Positions 60,172 through 64,000 of a stretch of DNA of 64,000 nt are shown here, piece by piece. Origin of the DNA: Stomatobaculum sp. F0698 (GTDB lineage: Bacteria > Bacillota > Clostridia > Lachnospirales > Lachnospiraceae); contig NZ_CP130060.1 of the NCBI RefSeq assembly GCF_030644385.1, positions 1,116,001 to 1,180,000 on the forward strand. Reading direction: 5' to 3'. A program made the translations under genes and the position numbers. Position 1 is the first letter of the stretch. Each line of letters opens with the position of its first letter. The notes under the pieces are model-generated. The model worked only from the letters and a program-made list of their open reading frames with translations, was not told the DNA's origin and searched no databases.

Positions 60172-60845
60172 TTTCGCTGCCGCGCCGCCGCGCGCTGAAA
60201 GCCCTCGTGGAAAAAGGCAACATTGTCCGCGATATCCCCGCCGAAAACCGCGGAACCCGCGACAATATCGTCTGCGCCTGCCTCCAGTACTTCGTCCAAG
60301 GTCTGTCGGTTAACACCGCCGTCCACCTGAATCGAAAGTCCCGGATGTTTTCGATCTGCGAGTTCTCGCAGTCTGCGAATCTTATCCGTGCAGTACGGAA
60401 TGTAGCTCTGCCCGCCGAAGCCCGGATTCACCGACATGATGAGCACCATATCGAGCTCCGGGAGTATGTCCTCGAGCACAACGAGTGGGGTCGCCGGGTT
60501 CAAGGCAACCGCAGCTTTTTTGCCGCAGGCCTTGATGTGCTGCACCGTGCGGTCCAAATGGCGGCAGGCTTCCGCATGCACCGTAATGCCGTCCGCGCCC
60601 GCTTCGACAAAGGCGTCGATATAACGGTCCGGTTCCGTCACCATGAGGTGCGCATCCAAATAGAGATCCGTTCTCTTTCGAATGGACTTGAGAACCGGCA
60701 TACCGAAGGAAATGCTCGGCACAAAATCCCCGTCCATGATGTCGCAGTGCAAAGCGCGAACCCCTAATGATTTGAGCAGCTCGATCTGACTGCCGAGTTT
60801 CGTAAAATCGGCCGACAGGAGCGACGGCGTCAAACGATAATTCAT
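60168..60845 (-). CDS. rpe: Ribulose-phosphate 3-epimerase
   Basis: A 225-residue TIM-barrel enzyme interconverting ribulose 5-phosphate and xylulose 5-phosphate. Motifs are PSLLSADFTKLG near 7, LHCDIMDGDFVPSISFG near 30-46, LDAHLMVTEPDRYID near 62 and VDGGVNRQTLDEVLEAGAD near 175-193, including the metal-binding His and Asp residues. The ATG follows GAGGAGAAAG, and it shares one base with the rsgA stop (TGATG). Confidence 0.96.
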   Translation of the reverse strand: MNYRLTPSLLSADFTKLGSQIELLKSLGVRALHCDIMDGDFVPSISFGMPVLKSIRKRTDLYLDAHLMVTEPDRYIDAFVEAGADGITVHAEACRHLDRTVQHIKACGKKAAVALNPATPLVVLEDILPELDMVLIMSVNPGFGGQSYIPYCTDKIRRLRELADRKHPGLSIQVDGGVNRQTLDEVLEAGADDIVAGSAVFGGDIADNVAFFHEGFQRAAARQRK

Positions 60846-61714
60846 CAATACTTTCTCCTCTCCGCAATTTCTTCTGCCATCTTTCGATAGCTCTCATAGC
60901 GGCTCTCTGCGATGTCTCCGCGTTCCACCGCCGCCTTGACGGCACAGTTAGGCTCAGCGCGGTGATTGCAGCCCGTAAACCGACACTGCCCTTCCAAGGA
61001 ACGAAATTCCGGAAAGGCCTGTTTCAGTCCCGCTTCGTCTGTCTTTACTTCCAGGGCCGTAAAGCCCGGCGTGTCGAGCAAATAACTGTTTTCGCCGAGA
61101 CAAAACAGCTCCGTGTGACGCGTGGTCTGTTTGCCGCGCGCATTTTTGCGGCTCAGCTCTCCCGTCTCCATTTTCGCTTCGGGGCAGAGCAGATTGGTAA
61201 GTGTGGATTTCCCGACACCGGACGGACCCGCGAGCACCGTGGTTTTTCCCGCAAGAAAACCGCGCAGTTCCTCAATGCCGCTGCCGTTTTCGGCGCAGAC
61301 CGAAAAGACGGGATATCCCGCCGTTTCGTAGCGTCTGCGGTAGTCCGCGAGTTCTCCGCCGTCCAAATCCTCTTTGGTAAACAAAATTGCCGCAGGAATG
61401 CCCTGTAGTTCCATGGTGACCAAATATTGGTCCAGCAGATAAAACTGCGGGTCCGGGGTGCGCACCGCCATGACGAGCAGTGCCCGGTCCACATTGCTGA
61501 CCGCCGGGCGTATGAGGCGGTTTCGCCGCGGCAAGAGAGCTACGATATTTGCCTCCGACTCGCTGGTCTGCGCAGCCTCCACTTCCGCGAGATCGCCGAC
61601 CAAGGGCTTTTCTCCCTGCTTCCGGAAAAGCCCCCGCGCCTTGCAGGTCAGGACCTCGCCGTCGCAATCCACCAGATAAAAGCCTGCAATGCCTTTGATG
61701 ATTTTTCCCCGCAT
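60845..61714 (-). CDS. rsgA: Ribosome small subunit-dependent GTPase A
   Basis: A 289-residue circularly permuted GTPase that acts late in 30S maturation. An OB fold at 1-65 precedes the permuted G domain: LFTKEDL (G4) near 113, LAGPSGVGKSTLTNLL (G1) near 163, DTPGF (G3) near 213. The C-terminal zinc knuckle is CRFTGCNHRAEPNCAV near 242-257. It starts 3 bp after the prkC stop with a weak site, so it is probably translationally coupled. Confidence 0.96.
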   Translation of the reverse strand: MRGKIIKGIAGFYLVDCDGEVLTCKARGLFRKQGEKPLVGDLAEVEAAQTSESEANIVALLPRRNRLIRPAVSNVDRALLVMAVRTPDPQFYLLDQYLVTMELQGIPAAILFTKEDLDGGELADYRRRYETAGYPVFSVCAENGSGIEELRGFLAGKTTVLAGPSGVGKSTLTNLLCPEAKMETGELSRKNARGKQTTRHTELFCLGENSYLLDTPGFTALEVKTDEAGLKQAFPEFRSLEGQCRFTGCNHRAEPNCAVKAAVERGDIAESRYESYRKMAEEIAERRKY

Positions 61715-61717
61715 GGT

Positions 61718-63826
61718 TTATTGCACCTTGAAGAACTGCACATCGAAGCTCTGCAGTACCTGTCCGTTGTCCGTCCGAACAATTTCCACATAGCCCATAT
61801 CCACGCCGTAGGCCCCCTCAATGGTGCGGAAGCGCAGCGGCAGAATGGCATCTCCCCGGATGGTGCGCGGCTCCATGAGCGTGCGATACACCGTCTGTCC
61901 GTTCACATCCTGGCGCAGGCGCACCATGACCGTGACGCTGGTCGCGCCGGAATCCGGTCCGATCAAATTGGAGAGCGTAAAGTTTGCGTCAATGGAGGCG
62001 ACATAGCGGGACGAAGACTCGCTCGCCTGCGTTGATTCCACCGAGGTGACCTTAGGCCCGTCACTGAGCACCAAATCCACCGTCTTGCCTTTCTCCGTCT
62101 CCGTGCCGCTGCTTATGCTCTGCCGTATGACCTGGCCCTGCGGCACGCTATCCGAGTGCTCCTTGGTAACGGTGCCGAGCACCAAGCCCGCCTCGGTGAG
62201 TGCCTGTTTGGCGCTCTCTTCGGTGTTATAGCTAAGATCCGGCATCTTCGTTTTCTCCGGCTCCTTGCCGAGCGAAAGCACGATGGTGACTGTTTCCCCC
62301 TTTTTCACCTTCTCGGGGCTCAAGCGTACCACTTTCCCCTTTTCTACGGTATCGGAGTACTCGCTCTTCTCCTCCACGGAAAAGCCCTTCTCCGTCAACG
62401 TCTTCTTTGCGCTCTCTTCCTCTGCGCCGACCAGGTTCAGTTCCGAAAGTTCAAACTCCGCGACGCCGAGACTCAGGGTCACATAGACCTTGCTGTTTTT
62501 CTGTACGACGCTGCCCGGCTTCGGTTCCTGTTCAATGACAGTGTCCTTCGGAAACTGATCGGAATTCTTCCGGAGCTGAATGACGAGCGTGAGTTCCTCT
62601 TCTTTCAGCGCCTCCTCCGCCTCCTTGTTGCTGAGGCCGATGAGATACGGCGCATAGGCCTGCTTTTCATTCAAGGCGGAACTTTGTTCCGTTTCCGCGC
62701 TCTCACTCTCGTTCTTGCCGTCGCGTTCGCGCAGACTGCCTGAGAGTATGAGTCCGGCCGCAACACCGCCGCCGAGCAAGAGAATGAGAAGTGCCGTTCC
62801 GACCGCCTTAATCAGTTTGTTGAGACGACGATCGGTGGAATTGTTCTCATCGTCCTCGCCCCTCTCCTCCTGGTCCGCACCTTCGGGTTCGGGGAAGTTC
62901 TCTTCCGCCGGGGGCGCCTGCTGCCCCGCAAAATCCTTCGCGTTAAAGCGTATGGTATCTCCGCCTACGGCTGCTGCGGCCTGCATGCTCGGCGGCATCG
63001 CCATGGGATTCTGCGCCGCGCTCTCGAGGTCCCGTATCAACTCCGCCGCACTTTGATATCGCGCCCGCGGATCCTTCTCCAGACTCTTTAAGATAATGCG
63101 CTCAAGGCTTAACGATATTTCCGGATTCAGGGAACGCGGGGACGGCGGGTTTTGATTCAGCTGGGCAAGCAGTATGGTGACCGCCTCCGCGCCGTCAAAC
63201 GGTACGCTTCCCGTGAGCATTTCATAGAGACAAATACCGAGAGAATAGAGGTCGCTGCGCGCATCGGTCGCCTTTCCCTGTGCGTGTTCCGGCGAAATAT
63301 AGTGGACGGAGCCCATGGCCTCCTGCGACATGGTTTCCGTGGAGACCATGCGCGCAATGCCGAAGTCGGCCAGTTTTACCTTGCCGTCGCTCGAGATAAT
63401 CATGTTCTGCGGTTTCACATCGCGGTGCACAATGCCGCGTCGATGCACCTCCGCAAGGCCGTTCGCAACCTGAATCGCGATGCCGACCGCCTCCCGTTGC
63501 TCGAGTTTACCCTTCTGATGAATGTACTCTTTCAGCGTGATGCCGTCCACAAACTCCATGACGATGTAGTAGAACCCGTCCGTGTGTTCCACTTCATAGA
63601 CATTGACCAGATTGGGATGGGAAAGCTGCGCCGCGGCCAGGGCCTCCTGGGTAAAACGCTTAATAAAATCCGCGTTGTCGTTGTACTCTTCCTTGAGCAC
63701 TTTGATTGCGACCGTGCGTTGCATTTTGTGACAAAATGCGCGGTACACTTCCGCCATACCGCCGCTACCTATGAGCTCTATAATTTCATAGCGATCCTGT
63801 AAGTAGGAGCCTAATCTCAATATCAT
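61718..63826 (-). CDS. prkC: PASTA-domain Ser/Thr kinase (PrkC/StkP type)
   Basis: A 702-residue membrane kinase. The cytoplasmic kinase domain (1-265) has GSGGMAEVY, catalytic VHRDVKPQN near 130 and DFGIARMVS near 152, with the ADARSDLYSLG segment. A low-complexity linker at 270-340 leads to one membrane helix near 340-360. Three extracellular PASTA repeats follow (about 395-590), which sense muropeptides or lipid II, and then a C-terminal domain of about 100 residues. The kinase regulates growth, cell wall and spore germination in relatives. Its start overlaps the phosphatase stop by 4 bp. Confidence 0.96.
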   Translation of the reverse strand: MILRLGSYLQDRYEIIELIGSGGMAEVYRAFCHKMQRTVAIKVLKEEYNDNADFIKRFTQEALAAAQLSHPNLVNVYEVEHTDGFYYIVMEFVDGITLKEYIHQKGKLEQREAVGIAIQVANGLAEVHRRGIVHRDVKPQNMIISSDGKVKLADFGIARMVSTETMSQEAMGSVHYISPEHAQGKATDARSDLYSLGICLYEMLTGSVPFDGAEAVTILLAQLNQNPPSPRSLNPEISLSLERIILKSLEKDPRARYQSAAELIRDLESAAQNPMAMPPSMQAAAAVGGDTIRFNAKDFAGQQAPPAEENFPEPEGADQEERGEDDENNSTDRRLNKLIKAVGTALLILLLGGGVAAGLILSGSLRERDGKNESESAETEQSSALNEKQAYAPYLIGLSNKEAEEALKEEELTLVIQLRKNSDQFPKDTVIEQEPKPGSVVQKNSKVYVTLSLGVAEFELSELNLVGAEEESAKKTLTEKGFSVEEKSEYSDTVEKGKVVRLSPEKVKKGETVTIVLSLGKEPEKTKMPDLSYNTEESAKQALTEAGLVLGTVTKEHSDSVPQGQVIRQSISSGTETEKGKTVDLVLSDGPKVTSVESTQASESSSRYVASIDANFTLSNLIGPDSGATSVTVMVRLRQDVNGQTVYRTLMEPRTIRGDAILPLRFRTIEGAYGVDMGYVEIVRTDNGQVLQSFDVQFFKVQ

Positions 63827-64000
63827 TCTTCGCGCGCCCCCTCTCTCAAATCTACCAGGACCACCGAGATATTATCTCTTCCGCCCTTCTCGTTTGCCGC
63901 CTGAATCAAATGTTCCGCCTTGGAAGAAAGCTTCTCATCGCCGCGCAGTATCGCACCGATTTCATCGTCCCCCAACATATTGGTGAGTCCGTCCGTACAG
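63823..64000 (-). CDS. prpC: PP2C-type Ser/Thr phosphatase, C-terminal part (partial)
   Basis: Only the last 58 codons are present; the gene continues beyond the right edge. The visible CTDGLTNMLGDDE and GGRDNISVVLVDLRE segments are the C-terminal PP2C motifs, with the metal-binding DG and GGxDN residues. It would dephosphorylate PrkC and its targets. The stop overlaps the prkC start (ATGA), the usual order for this pair. Confidence 0.93.
   Translation of the reverse strand, partial: CTDGLTNMLGDDEIGAILRGDEKLSSKAEHLIQAANEKGGRDNISVVLVDLREGAREE

Overview
This window looks like chromosomal DNA of an anaerobic, fairly GC-rich member of the Firmicutes, most likely family Lachnospiraceae. The evidence is the mix of families present: NfnAB-type transhydrogenase, ATP-type PEP carboxykinase, a YerC-PcrA pair, PrpC-PrkC-RsgA-Rpe-ThiN order, ZapA next to RuvAB, DUF6465, DUF5662, DUF4298, strong AGGAGG ribosome-binding sites and TTGACA/TATAAT promoters with 17-bp spacers. 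Genus cannot be fixed from sequence reading alone. Most genes lie on the minus strand. No tRNA, rRNA, CRISPR array, prophage or intact insertion sequence was seen.

Region 1-9.2 kb is one minus-strand operon for a surface polysaccharide. In transcription order it holds a GAF-GGDEF diguanylate cyclase, an MBOAT O-acyltransferase, a DHHW/AlgX-like partner, a VTC-domain protein, a DUF4956 membrane protein, a CotH-kinase protein, a BcsA-type cellulose synthase with a C-terminal PilZ domain, and the start of a secreted protein that resembles a GH5 cellulase. It reads as a c-di-GMP-controlled, O-acylated cellulose-like system with three unusual extra components.

Region 9.3-21.8 kb holds central metabolism and housekeeping: ilvC and ilvN, pckA, nfnB-nfnA, folA with a divergent ThyX-like gene, a Nudix hydrolase, a U32 peptidase, zapA, ruvB and ruvA. 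Region 21.8-31.8 kb has yprB, csp, DUF5662, hslO, a methyltransferase, a SEC-C protein, an AI-2E family transporter, a candidate 6S RNA, a GNAT acetyltransferase, a HAD phosphatase, a HerA/DUF853 ATPase and a DUF6465 protein.

Region 31.9-46.4 kb has xpt, DUF4298, an RlmD-type RNA methyltransferase, a small acidic membrane protein, a sodium:neurotransmitter-type symporter, pcrA and yerC, a polysaccharide deacetylase, a second HAD phosphatase, two adjacent G3E (COG0523) GTPases of which one carries five 63-bp His/Cys-rich repeats, a Gx transporter, an Asp23 protein, rlmH, an OmpR-type response regulator without a kinase, and comEA. Region 46.4-64 kb has folD, argG with a lysine-rich tail, an EamA half transporter, fumC, two tandem small paralogues, a gene-free stretch with strong hairpins, the serS-guaB-apbE-yfhO operon, and the prpC-prkC-rsgA-rpe-thiN operon ending in a COG2426 protein.

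The most unusual signals are the polysaccharide operon, the candidate 6S RNA, the ThyX-like protein beside folA, the His/Cys repeat array in the metallochaperone, the ArgG tail, an intergenic inverted-repeat motif found four times (ACATA-N7-TATGT), and a structured gene-free region near 52 kb.
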